Below, one piece after another: positions 40,410 to 54,579 of a stretch of DNA of 64,000 nt (the first letter of the stretch is position 1; each line of letters starts with the position of its first letter). This DNA comes from Osedax fenrisi. Its lineage: Eukaryota; Annelida; Polychaeta; Sabellida; Siboglinidae. The position numbers and the translations under genes are program-made. Below the pieces are notes generated by a model. It worked only from the letters and a program-made list of their open reading frames with translations. It did not search any database and was not told where the DNA came from. Location: NCBI GenBank assembly GCA_964019155.1, contig OZ025240.1, positions 31,191,583 through 31,255,582 on the forward strand. Reading direction: 5' to 3'.

Positions 40410-41817
40410 TATATATATATATTAGTAATATTAATATAATTATAATAGTAAATATATAATACAATATATAACAACCAATATTATATATATATATATATAC
40501 ATGTGTAGGTTTGTTATATTCCAGCATAATTAAGAGCCTAAAGAATGCCGATGTGGTGTTACTGTAGAAGTAGGTCACTCACTAATAGGGAACGCTACAT
40601 TGACCTAGATATATTCTCCTCGGCTGGAGTAGTAGCCTATAGTGGAATAAGAGCGCGTATGTTAGTGCGTACAGGCATGCGTGCACGGTACTAGAAACAC
40701 ATGCGCATTGCACACCACGTCGTGCATTAACAGCACGCCACCACGGTTTAACGCAGATTTTAAACGCCAGGGGGATTATCACGCACTCGGGCGTACAGTG
40801 TACACTATTACGCCGTACACTATTATGCGAATACTAATGATATACAATACACGGACATCGGTACGTGTACTATAGTATGAGATATGTGAATACGACTTAC
40901 GTACTAGAATACATATGTTTCACATATTTTGTTAAGACAATTCCTTCAGTAAAATCTTGTATATTGTAATCACAAATAATAGAATACTTCAGCCTAGCGA
41001 AGAACCTATATCTGCAGCTGGTATGTCAGTATTGGTGTATACAAGGGAGCTTATGAACTATTGTATCGTATTGTACTATAGTACTGTAAATTAACTAACT
41101 TTTTGAAGTTTTGATATTTGTTCGAACTAAATTTTTGAAATATCGATACTGGTATATCAATTATTCCAAGTATTTTGATAGAGCCCTGCATTTGGGTAAA
41201 GGATGCATACCGAGACTTTTACTCTACAAGCAAAAAATGAACCAAAACTATTACGTAATAAGCTCAAACCAAATTGAGACTCTTACTAGATATAACCGAA
41301 TACAAACGATGATTTTTATGTTACATTTTAATCATAATTTTTAATTATTTATTAAAGATATAAATATTAATCTATATTTTACATAATTTTTGTATGCATA
41401 ACTATTATTATTTCCATAGGTGGCTAATTTATGATTTTATTATTTTTAGTTTTGTAATATCTAATATAGCCCACATCGATTATGTGGGTAACCGATACTG
41501 ATTCAGTATCGATGCTTTAGTTAACCGAGAGTAAGATGCATTAATGCTTTGGATAACCGAGACTGAGATTGTCCGATATTTTGGATAACTTAACTAAATT
41601 ATATTATCTAACATATAATCGCAAGTTCATATAAGGATAATTGCATAACAAGTCTGATACTTGAATTCAAAGTTCGAAGTTCGAAAGTCATAAGTGCGAA
41701 GTATCAAAAGTTCGAAAAAGGTTTTTTTTTCAAAGTTCGAACTATCAAAAGTTCGATATTGTTCGATACTCGTTCGAACTGTCCGATTTAATTTATAGCA
41801 ATAACACACACACATAA

Positions 41818-41862
<45 letters not shown>

Positions 41863-43379
41863 CATGGATTACACTCATATATTATCACTCCTAAGCTATC
41901 CGTATCAAGGATAAGTGAATGTAGATAAGGGTAGACCTTAACTATAGTTAAGGATACAGTATCTAGACATTATTATATATAACAATATAATAAGGTTAAT
42001 AAAGTATACTTTATAAAGTATACTATAGTATAACTTACATATCGTATTTATATATATATATGTAGTCAATACCTTACATAAGATGAATAGCAATACACCA
42101 GATTTATGTTATATATAGAGAATATATTCTCTATTAATAACTATATATATACTATAAATAGTATATACTATTTTGATATTTTCAATAGCATCTTTATATA
42201 ACGATAAGCTCTCCGATATAACTTAGCGTGTATTTCTGTATTATTAAAATCATACTTGTAAAAATGGATTTGCTTGGATTTAGTTTACGTTTATTTGAAA
42301 AGATAAATTGTTGTTATTGTTGTTATTGGTATTGTTGGTAGAGTCCTTTCATCCCATCCAGGTACTTATATGAAGTTTTCACTTATAACCATATAAAGCT
42401 CTAATATCCCTTCGAAGCCGCTCGCATGTTAATGCATCCATGGTTTTAACGAGAGCCGATCATTTATTTATACACAATTATATAAGAATACTTCTAAATA
42501 ATATTTTAATACCTATTTTAATGGTCCGGACGATGCTCTAACTCGCGTCCTACTGCTCGTGTGACTGACGCCTTAGCCGACTGAGCCACACAGGCAGTTA
42601 ATACACGAGAGGGTAATAATATATTAATTAATTAATTAATATATATATATATATTTTGGTATACCAAATATTAAATACATGAATCTATACACAAATATAT
42701 ATGCGTATACACGTATACATGTATTCGTTTGTACAATGTAAACTGTACAACGTACAATGCATACGTCGTACATTGTGTACATTGTACGTTATATATGTAT
42801 CGTGTGTATACACAACCATAACGATATAGCTTAACCACATAGGTTTAGAGGTATACCTCTAAATGTAAAGATACTCTAAATCTATAGATATGGTTAACCA
42901 TAACGATATATTCGTTTGTACATGTATACATGTACAAACGAATATATCGTTATGGTTAACCATATCTATAGATTTAGAGTACCTTTACATTTAGAGGTAT
43001 ACCTCTAAACCTATGTGGTTAAGCTATATCGTTATGGTTAACCTATATATTATGGTTAACCTATATATTAGGTTAACCTATCTGTGAGTACAGTCATGGT
43101 ACATGTAACTAGGTAAATGTGCACTGGATACATTGTGCAGACGCGCATGCGTAGATAATACAAACACTGGCAAGTATAGTATACTATGATGTAAGTTATG
43201 GAATAGTATGCGTGTATAAATGTATACATAAGTAAAATATAAGATACTTAAGTAAATCTGTGTTTAAATAACGAATGTGTACTACCCGTCAGTGTGTGTA
43301 GTATATAATAGCCTATAGGCTATGCGCACTGTACTTCACATGTATATCATTATATGATACATATATTTAAATATTAATT

Positions 43380-43419
<40 letters not shown>

Positions 43420-46144
43420 AGCACACAATGGAGTAATCGCAATATACGATGTATTCCAGGTCAAGTTTATTTAAAACCTGCCAGGTATAGTACCCAAGTA
43501 ATTGTGTGGCTTACTATCGAACTCTACAAGCACAGTAGATTACTATCGGTATATAATAATGTAAAGGTAGATTTTAATGATATTAGTTATTAATAATGAT
43601 AGTACTTATTACCGTAATCACATCGGCATTTAGGTATATGTTCTATTTATGTATATATATATATATATATATATAATCCTATTAGAGTTTATCCATACAT
43701 ATATGATATTATAATACGATGTATATATATACACGGATAAACACTAATAGGATTATATATATAGTGTACTATGTTGTACACAAGATGCACCTAATGACAA
43801 CATCCTGAGGGATATTTTATATAAGATAAGGAGATTATAATCCATATATAATATGTCCACTTACCTATAATTATATCTAGATGATGCACCTTGAATTCAC
43901 TAGGTTAACTAGTACAATGTACAGTGGACACTATGTACATAGTGTACAGTGTACATTGTACAGTGTACATTGTACAGTGTACATTGTACATTGTATAGTG
44001 GACGGTAGTAGTGGTTGATATGTACCAATTAAAGTTACCAGAATACCTTTAATATACTCGTTTATCTTCATTTATTTGTATGATATTCCGAGAAGTTTTC
44101 TGTAAGACTTGTTTTCGAAACCTTGTATTTTTTGTTGAAGACACTTATAATCCAAGATTCGTAACCATAAGTTAGAATAATAGTAATATTTATTTATTGA
44201 AATCACAAATATATATATATATTGAATACAATACAAATAGCGTATACAAACGGACCCCTCAAAAGTCATATAATTACACATGTTATACATAACTGTGAGG
44301 GGCCCCGGACAATACAATACAAATAGTAACATTTGTTTTCTTGTGTTTTGATTTATTGTTTTTAAGTTCTTGATAAACACAAGAAAAAAATAAGAACTGT
44401 CTGGAGTCGAATCCATGGAGTCGAATCCGGGACCTCTGGCTTAAAAGTAATTACTAGATTTTGGCTGTCCCACTGAGCCATAGATCCCAGACTATACGAG
44501 AGAGCGATACATATTATATGTTAGCTTGAAACGGATATCTTTGCAATTCCATATTGTAGTTTGCCTTACTATAGCCGATGTTACTTGTGATAATCTTATT
44601 TTAATCTCAGAGTCACTTGAGCCATCTTTTGTAATTGTAGCACCGACATATTTAAACTGATCTACTTTTTCTAGCTTTTCTCAATATAATTTTATTTTGT
44701 AATGAAGATATATTGTATTAATATCTACTAAGTTGATCATTATCTTGCTATTTTCTAAACTAATTTGAATTCATTACCGGCTAGCAATATTTAACAGCGT
44801 GTTTGTGAGTGTTTGCATTTCATCGTGAGATCCAACTATCATGATATTCTTAATCAAGAATCTAACTTAAGTCTATTTCATCGGTGAATCTGAGATTCGA
44901 TAGATTTCGGCCACTATTGATATTGTGGATGTTCGCCTTGAATTCCAGCCATAATCTCTTCATATATAAATTGAAGAGAACAGGTGAAAGTAGAGATCCC
45001 TGTCTCACACCAACAGTTATCTTGAACATCTGACATTCAATAATATTAAACAGTATTGCGCTTATGGACTTTTTAATTTATTTTAATGGACTTGATCATT
45101 AAAGATATATTAAAGTTTATATATTTACTGAGAGTAAACCAGAGTATCTAGTGCCAGACTCAGAAGCTTTTTTAAAGTCTATGAAATTATGATATACGTC
45201 CTTTTGGCTTTCCAAGTATTTTTCAATTATAATTCTACAATTGAATATCTACTAAGTGGTAATTCTTCCTTTTCTAAAACCAGATTTTTCATTCGAAAGT
45301 AATTCTTCAACTTGCGATGTTAATCTATTGAATATAATTCTCAATATAATTTAGCTTGAGTGGCATATTAGTCTCAGAGTTCTATAATTGTCACACTTTC
45401 TGAGATTACATTTTTTTGGAATTGATACTATTATGTACAGTGCTTTGTCCATTATTTGTTAGACCATGATATTTGGCATAATTCTATGAAAACATTAACG
45501 AATATATCTCTTCCGTATTTTAGTAACTCGCCAAGTATATTATCAATGCCAGGAGATTTACCTTATTTTAGATATTGTATAGCATTTTCAACTTCTGATT
45601 TTAAAATTGGTAATACATTTACATTATCTGTGATCTGACTTTTTATAACGATTAGGTCAGGTCTGGTAGGATAATTATAAGTTCCTTAAAGAAGTATGTT
45701 CATCGATTTAAAATAGAGTGTTCTTCAGCTAGCGGCTGTCCGTTCTTATCTTCTATTATCGAAGTGCTCCTTGCTGGCATTTTTGTATGGATTTTGAGAG
45801 TTTCGTATGCTCTTTTGTTATGTCGTCCATATTTCACGTCTTCATTTATTGATTTACACAGCATCTGTATCCACTGATATTTTGCTGTATTCATGTACTT
45901 GTATATTTTATTATTGCCTTATCTATATTTGCTAATAAGTTCTGTATTCTTCTTATTTTTAGCTGCTTTAATAGATGATATTTCATCATAAAGATCAAGT
46001 ATATCGTTTGTGATCCATGGTTGGTTTTCTTTCTATATATTTCTAAAGTTCTTGTCGCAGAGTTGATGAGTATGTCTTCAATTTTCTTTGTTTATGAATA
46101 TCTAACTCCTTTAATACACACATATAATATATAAATACACACAA

Positions 46145-46207
<63 letters not shown>

Positions 46208-46985
46208 TATATATATAAATATATATAAAGAAAACTATCATGCATCATATGATAATATATATTAAATAATGTTATACCATAATTAAATATAATTACGTAA
46301 TGTCTCAACATTATCAGATTGTGGATCACGTGATTATATGATATGTTAATACACATACTATGTACTATATAGGTCTAACTTATAATATACATATTACGTA
46401 ATATATAGTTTATCACATGACTATGTAATGCACATTGCATGCTATAACAATGAGGATGTTAACATATACATTTATAATATTAAAATAAAGTATTTAACAC
46501 CTTACTAACATACACACATACATATAAATATATATATATATATTCACATATAAATACGTATATATATACTGTGTTTATATTTATTATTTTATAATGATCT
46601 TCAAGTGCTAATTCAGACGTATACGTATAATGTTCTCGTCGATCTCGAGAACGTAAAGAATGAATGAAAGACCACGTGGTTTAATGTGATGAATGAATGT
46701 GTATACACGTGATGCGCGTGTACTGAATGAGTCACTCTATGTGTGAATGAATCACTACACGAGGTGATCAGTCACGTGACAATCATTCAAACAATCAACC
46801 CACTTACGTGGTGTTACGCAACCCATTCATTACGCATTCATTGGATGACGTCACGCTATATGTGGGTAGACATACATATACCGATGTCTCCATTCACTAT
46901 GAATATATCCACGAATTACAATTGAATATTGTCATCAAACACTAATTATTAAAATTGATATTTTAACTGTATATTAGAGTAAGTA

Positions 46986-47045
<60 letters not shown>

Positions 47046-47914
47046 CAATAAATCTTACCATGAGAAAAAGGCGTCGCTATAAACAGCAATAATAAGTATT
47101 AAAAGTGTGTGTATGTGTGTGTTCTCCACAAGAGTGTCTGTATTGTGATGATATGCTAGTTATCAGATGTATTCTAGTTTGTCTAGTACGCCTACATTTA
47201 TATGCAACTTAATATAAACAACAAACTATGCATATATGTATAACCGTAAGTATACGCTCATACAAGAGAAAGTTAACTGTAGTTATTTTAATAATTTCAT
47301 TGCGTCACCATCACCACCACTACTACACTACCACTACCATCACCACTACCATCACCACTACCGTCACTACCACTAATCACTGCGATATCACCAGATTAAC
47401 TGGGCGTTGTATACAGACATTCCTCGGTAATTCGCATCCTGATAAATACATTACACTTTCCCATGCTAGTGTGCTGCGTGACTTCTATAGGAGTGATTCA
47501 TATGTTGTACCCACTCGTACACGCTGCTGGGTGAATAAGTAAACACACACATGCGCACCTACATCCAGATACATACATTTATTAGCTCGCAGTTTATATA
47601 ATAATACCCTGTCTGACATATTTCTGATATATATATATATGTGTGTGTGTATGTATATCGATATATTACATAAGTTGTTGTTATATAAGAACAATGCAAT
47701 ATGAATACCATAACCTGTATTATGTAATAGAAAAGCCCAGGGCTTTGGTAATAGTAGCATACTTAATACTTCTTATATACATGTATATAATAATTCTTAT
47801 ACTTCTGTATATATATATATATACATGTATATTGATAGTTATTCATATTAATTGTGTGTACAAAATATACATAGATATACACACACACACAAACACACAC
47901 ATACACACACATAT

Positions 47915-47969
<55 letters not shown>

Positions 47970-48514
47970 CAATTATATGTATACATGTGTATATAACCAT
48001 ATGTATAAATATAAAAACAAACACATACATATATGCCCTCCATTACATATATGTACAATACATTCGATATATCGACATTACCATAACGCCTAAAGGGGTA
48101 TATATGTGTTATGAGTATGTGTATTCGTATAGGCATGCGTATATCTCTTATCGTTATCTAGTCGGGGTTATTCTTATCTTATCAACTGTTATCGTAACCC
48201 TAGGGTCTAGGTTTGTGTGTGTATTACGCTCGTTATGTAGGAATCTAGTCTAGTGTATAACACGTATGTATTCAATGTATTATAGAGTGACTGAATACTG
48301 TCTTTATATACACACAGTTGTTATATGTCGTGTGAGTCACTATAATACACTGTCTATAGACACTAGAGAGTATACGCTAGGATATATACTATAGATTCTA
48401 GAGTATATAGTATATACGCTAGATGCTTTACAGTTATCTACCTAACACATAATGATAGTCAACGTATACTATATATAGTTAATGTATGATATGATGTATA
48501 CATAATTACATGTG

Positions 48515-48548
<34 letters not shown>

Positions 48549-49151
48549 AGCATACCTATGGCTATGTATACCTCTATAACCTACGCACAAATGTGTGAGT
48601 GTGTGTATGTGTGCGTGTGTGTGCGCGACGTATTACACTCATACTACTGATTACGACGCCAAGTAATCAGTGGTTATGTAATATACAGATATAGATAATA
48701 TAAACATAATAATAGAAATAGGTTGTTGTCGCCCACTATTTGTATATTTATAATAGAATGATATAAAAAAGAAGTTAATGTTTATAAACATTGTGCAACG
48801 TTTTCTAGACGTCACTTATGCATAGCTAACACAAAACTGTCTCAACATATCGTCTATGAAACGGATTACATATTTATATAAACAAGATATGCATTCTTTA
48901 TAAAAGATAATATATGATATTATAATAGTTATATTGATATTTAGTATAATATAACAATAATAGATAATGTATACATTAGTATACATTAGTATATATCGCA
49001 GAGTAAAAGTTTCACCAAAAGGGAAGTTTACCTATAGGGAAGTTTCTATAGAGACAAATATAGATAAAGAGAGATACATATAGTGGCTACAGAGGATGAC
49101 ATATTATGTAATGCATATGCATTATGTAACTGTACTATAGTTACGTAATAT

Positions 49152-49187
<36 letters not shown>

Positions 49188-50465
49188 AACAACAACGTTC
49201 ACGTACCGTATTATCCATGTGTATTGGAAGTGTCTCTCGCTACGGTAAAGTATCCTGAGAGCTCTTTAATGATATCAGCCTACTACTGCTACTACTGCTG
49301 CCCACCACTAATACTTTGCTGCCCACTCGTACTACTACTACTACTACTATGTGTGCGTGTGCGTGTATTCACGACAGTGTACCACGGGCTACTATCGCTT
49401 ACTGATGATCTAGAGAGAACGGGGAATTATGTGAGCAGATTTCTAGGTATCGCGATAGACAGAATATACGTCTCTAGCCAGTCTCTCGGTTGATAGGTGG
49501 CTGTAGATATTTAGTTACACGCTAGGTGGGAGTACTGATACCATCTCAGATATTCGTACTACTACTACTACTATTACTACTACCTATACAGATTATAGTG
49601 ATAATACTATAGTATTAACTACTACTACTACTACAACTAATACTTGTGTTACTACTACTACTATTAATACTATTACTGTTGATACTCTATAGGATAATGC
49701 GTTTACGATAGAGGGCGTTGCTCCTCTCTAGGGTTGTTTATGAAATACGGCTGTCCTGGATTGACTCCTCCCCTTAATTACTCCTCCTCCTTCTTATTCT
49801 CCTCCTCCTCCTCCTTCTTTTAAAGCGCGCGCCGTGCCCCCTTTCATTCATTCTGTATTGTTTCGGATTCATCGACGATGACTCACTACGATGACTCACT
49901 CAGTGTTCTATAGTCGTTCGTTCTATAGTCGTGCGTGCTATAGTCGTTCGTCGTTATCTTTACGAATGTCGTACGCAATAAAGATTGCTCATCTAATCGA
50001 ATATGTACGACGTCGTACGTGCGATACCGCACACCTCTTTTTATATAACTATAACTGTTATAAGTTATGCTAATATGTGTATATATACACACGATAACTC
50101 AAATAGATAACGCTTTATCTATGCTATTACGTGGGTATTATTCACTTTATAACATAATTATCTATTATTAAAAAGTATAATTAAATTATCTATTATATAT
50201 ACATTTGTATACCTATATATACATATAAAGATAAGGTATCAATTCTCGAAATAAATTGTTTATTTATATTGCATAATTGAAATACGAACAACAAAATAAT
50301 AATAATATTATTCTATGTATGTGTCCTATTGTATTAAGAAGAGTAATATTTATATAATAACATATTATATGTAACATATATAAACATAACTTGAATAATA
50401 TATCCCAGGCATCGATGTATACTTAATCCTGAATGATAGTTGTCTACACACGGTATATCGTGTAT

Positions 50466-50505
<40 letters not shown>

Positions 50506-52822
50506 TATGGGGTCTATGGCTCAGTGGGACATATAAAAGTAGTAAGTCAGTGGTTCAGGGTTCGACTCCAGGCATTTATTATTTTCCTCTTGTGTTTATC
50601 AAGAACTTAAATAAACGAATAATCAAAACACAAGAACACAAATGCTACTATTTGTTTTGTATTGTCATGGTCCTCTCATAGTTATTTATAACATGTATAT
50701 ATATTTATACAAGTCTATGACTTCTTGAGGGATCCATTTTTATCCGCTATTATTATATGTGTACATATATCACGCGATTCAATATATAAATATAATTAGT
50801 CCTAATGATACTGACATATTTTCACCGTTGGAGCCTCTCACTGGGAAGCATACTATGTTCTATATTATCTCCCTATATTCAACCATGCAGGATCACATAA
50901 ATCTACTTATGATCGCTAGGATTCATTGATACATTAGTTAATTTACCATTTGATTATACCACCTCCTTCCATATCTTCTTTTACGTGTATTATATTGTAT
51001 TTATTGTTAGTTTAATTTCCGTACATTTAATAATTTAAATAATTTCTATTTATCGTATTCATAGGCTTGATTTCTCTATCGTATTAGATACATTCTCTGG
51101 TTATATTAATCATATCATATATTCATCTAAATTATTTATATTGGCGATTTTAATTATTATTTTTATTCTCTTTCCTTACACCTTCTATATTTAGACACTT
51201 AACTGAATCACTTAGTCAATTTCACCATATATCTTTTTCAACTCATATATATGGCAATATTATTGATCTATTTTAACCCCTATTAATAAACCTGTTTAAT
51301 TCACTTCACCCTGACTACGTTATGATCTCTTAAAAACGACTACTGATACCAAAATTCGATGTAGCTAAGTAAACCTCTATCGACTAATACATTGATCTTT
51401 TAAATAATGTTAAGAATTGTGAACTACAAAGAATTTAATTACTAATTGATAATAAATTATCTGGTGGTCTAGAATAAATATGTCTTTTGTATCTTATAAA
51501 TAATTATCTTTCATCTTCTTTCAATTATTTAGTTCATTTAACATCTCATAATGAGATACTCATTACTACACTCTACACTCTGAATTCTGAATATCACATC
51601 GGTTTCTTTGCATATCTCTCTTATGAAATGTTTTCTAAAGACACTTTCATGTTCATGAACACAATATTAATATGTCTTCTTATCATAATCTTTGTTCATT
51701 GAAGACATAGTTTAGCGTTTATTAGCAAGTGATCTATTACTAAAAAGCTAAATTCAATGAACAGAAAATTAATGATTATGGATCAAGCTCCAACAATATT
51801 TTTAAAGGAGTAAATGAAATCCTTGTAATAAAATATATCTCATATATAATATATTTCTTAATTCATCTATCTGTACTTGTTGTATATATTGTTTATTCAC
51901 CAATATCTCCTGTATATATGACTATATAAAATATAAACTATCGACACTATTAGGCCTAGCCCAGAGGTTTGAGAGCAAATTAAATAATGAACCAATGAAA
52001 TGTAAATTCTGTAATTATTCTTCTCCTTCCATTATTAAAATACACAATTTTATTATATTATTTAATATATCATATTGATCCTTTCACTTTGGGTGTATGG
52101 TGCCTATTTAAAAATATAGTTTTTTAATGTTATGTATTATCTTGAATTTGATTTTTGAATCACTTATGGATGATATTCTTGCTAAAAATAAAACACATGA
52201 TATTATTATGCTAAATTAAGAACGGCTCTCTCGATATGGTGATCTTATGAACCCGGGTTCTGCCGTATCTCTACTTCCAATAATTATTAAAATCATGGAC
52301 ATTTATCAGTGGCCAACTGGTAGGTAGTACCTATAAGGTACCTATATTATCTTGATAATTGTAATTTACTGGAACTCAACCACAATTGATATAGAAAATA
52401 GTATTCAACTGAAACTTCTCTCAACCATATTACTGACACGCTGTATAAATCGAATTATTCTTCTCATTGTGAACACTAACTTTTACTCGACCTGTTGAGC
52501 GCATTCGATACACCGAACTACACTATATTTAATGAACGAATTGAAGGATCACCTCTCAGTGGGTTGATATTATTGTTTACTGATCGAATTTCTTATAATA
52601 AAGTTAAATCTGTTAAATCTCTAGTATGAATCCAGCTGGGTTGCTCGGGACATCATCCTGGGCAATTAATATTTTCTGTTTATTGTCATACTCTATCAAA
52701 TATTATTAAGGTCATACAAAGTTAACTAATAATAACTAATATATTAGTGGATATATTACTAGAGGTATATATTACAGATTTAACTTAATATAGGAAATTC
52801 GATATATATATATATATAAATT

Positions 52823-52859
<37 letters not shown>

Positions 52860-54530
52860 TCTGATAATATTCAGATTATCATTAAGATTCCCATTAATTC
52901 ACATAACTATAATTTCGAACTTCTAGTGGTTAATTCAGAAATTATGAATATGCTGCTTATCAATTATTTTCTGCAGAACCATGGTTAATACTCCGAACAC
53001 CGAATTAATGTACGTATACGTATGATATACCATGTACACCAACAACTTTGAGATCATTGATGGTAAAGTGATATAACTTACTGATTAAGTATGCAACCAT
53101 TATGGTCAGTTGTTTATCTGTTGGTCATCATACCAATGTTATATCAAAGTCTGACAACTTCCGTTTAAGTAGCATCTGTCACATTATAAAGTAATGCTCT
53201 TCGCGCGCGTATCTCTAAACAACTTAACAACTTCACTATTATTATCTATAATATATCACTTTTATAAAAGTGATAGGTGACATCAATAGCACCGATATAG
53301 AAGATAAACAGTATTATTCGCATATATAGATTCCTCTATATACCTATTATTTATAATGTGAATCAGGCGAGCACACGCTTACAGAAATGTACACACATGC
53401 TCTTAAATTGGGACGATTTTCTATACATTTTTAATGAGATACACCCTTTATATCTAAAACTCGAGTTACTATATTTAAGGCAAGTTGCCGGTAAGTAAGG
53501 GGTATCCCACTACAATGGTAGTTTACTTGATAGAAAATCATTTTAAAGTTACTATATTTATTCCGGCAAATTGTCGGAAATAATGGTTGTGGGATATCCC
53601 ATTTAAGTGTTTTTCATTTAGAAAACGATGCAAGCGACGTGTACTATATATAGCACATCGTCATTTATCAACATTAAAATTAAAGAACTAATAGGTACAA
53701 TCGAGCCACTATTACAGACCGTACGACGACTTACATTAAAATGGTTAGGGCATACCTCTAGACACCATAGTATCACTAAAACCATTATGAAAGGAATGGT
53801 TGAAGGGTAAAGAAAAAGAGGTAGACCGAAGTGGAAATACATCCACGATATCAAAGAGTGGACCAAGATGGATGTTGATTTAATATTATGTGAAGTACAA
53901 CAGCCTGATAAATGGATGTGGTGAAGAAGATGTGTTGTTGCTTCCAAGTTGATTCCCCTATAGGGTTTTCGAGTCACGGGACTAAAGTAAGTAAAGTAAG
54001 TAGGTCACATCGTCATTAGTTAAGCCTGATTACCTCAACGATATTCTGAAACGTACAGTAATACTGAGGTCAATCATAACCTAGGATGTAATTTAATTAG
54101 ATGGAAGTAGGACTATTAGAAATTTATTCAATTCTCGTTCCCACTCCTCCGCTTTTACTCATTCATAGAATATCCTACATATGGTCGACGTCGTAAGATC
54201 CAATAGTCGTAGTATTCAAATTACATTTAAAAGTATTAAAACTATATATATATATACACAATCTATATGATATATTTATATATTATATATTACATTTATT
54301 AACTACCATATTTATGTATACATATGGTATACAATTTGTTTGTTTTAACTCATTGTGTTAGTTACGTTATACAATGTAGCCCTAATCAAGGCATCTTCTA
54401 TATTCGGTGTATACATAAAATAATTCATTTATTATACTTTATGTGTATTCATTTAGCTAATTACTAATATAAGTTATATATATACTACTTTATATTATTA
54501 ATTGTTATTTCAAATTATATGTAATATACA

Positions 54531-54579
<49 letters not shown>

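Noticed and set aside
49224..49493. 89-codon frame
   Set aside because: Central part is a (CTA)n repeat; no splice or family evidence.
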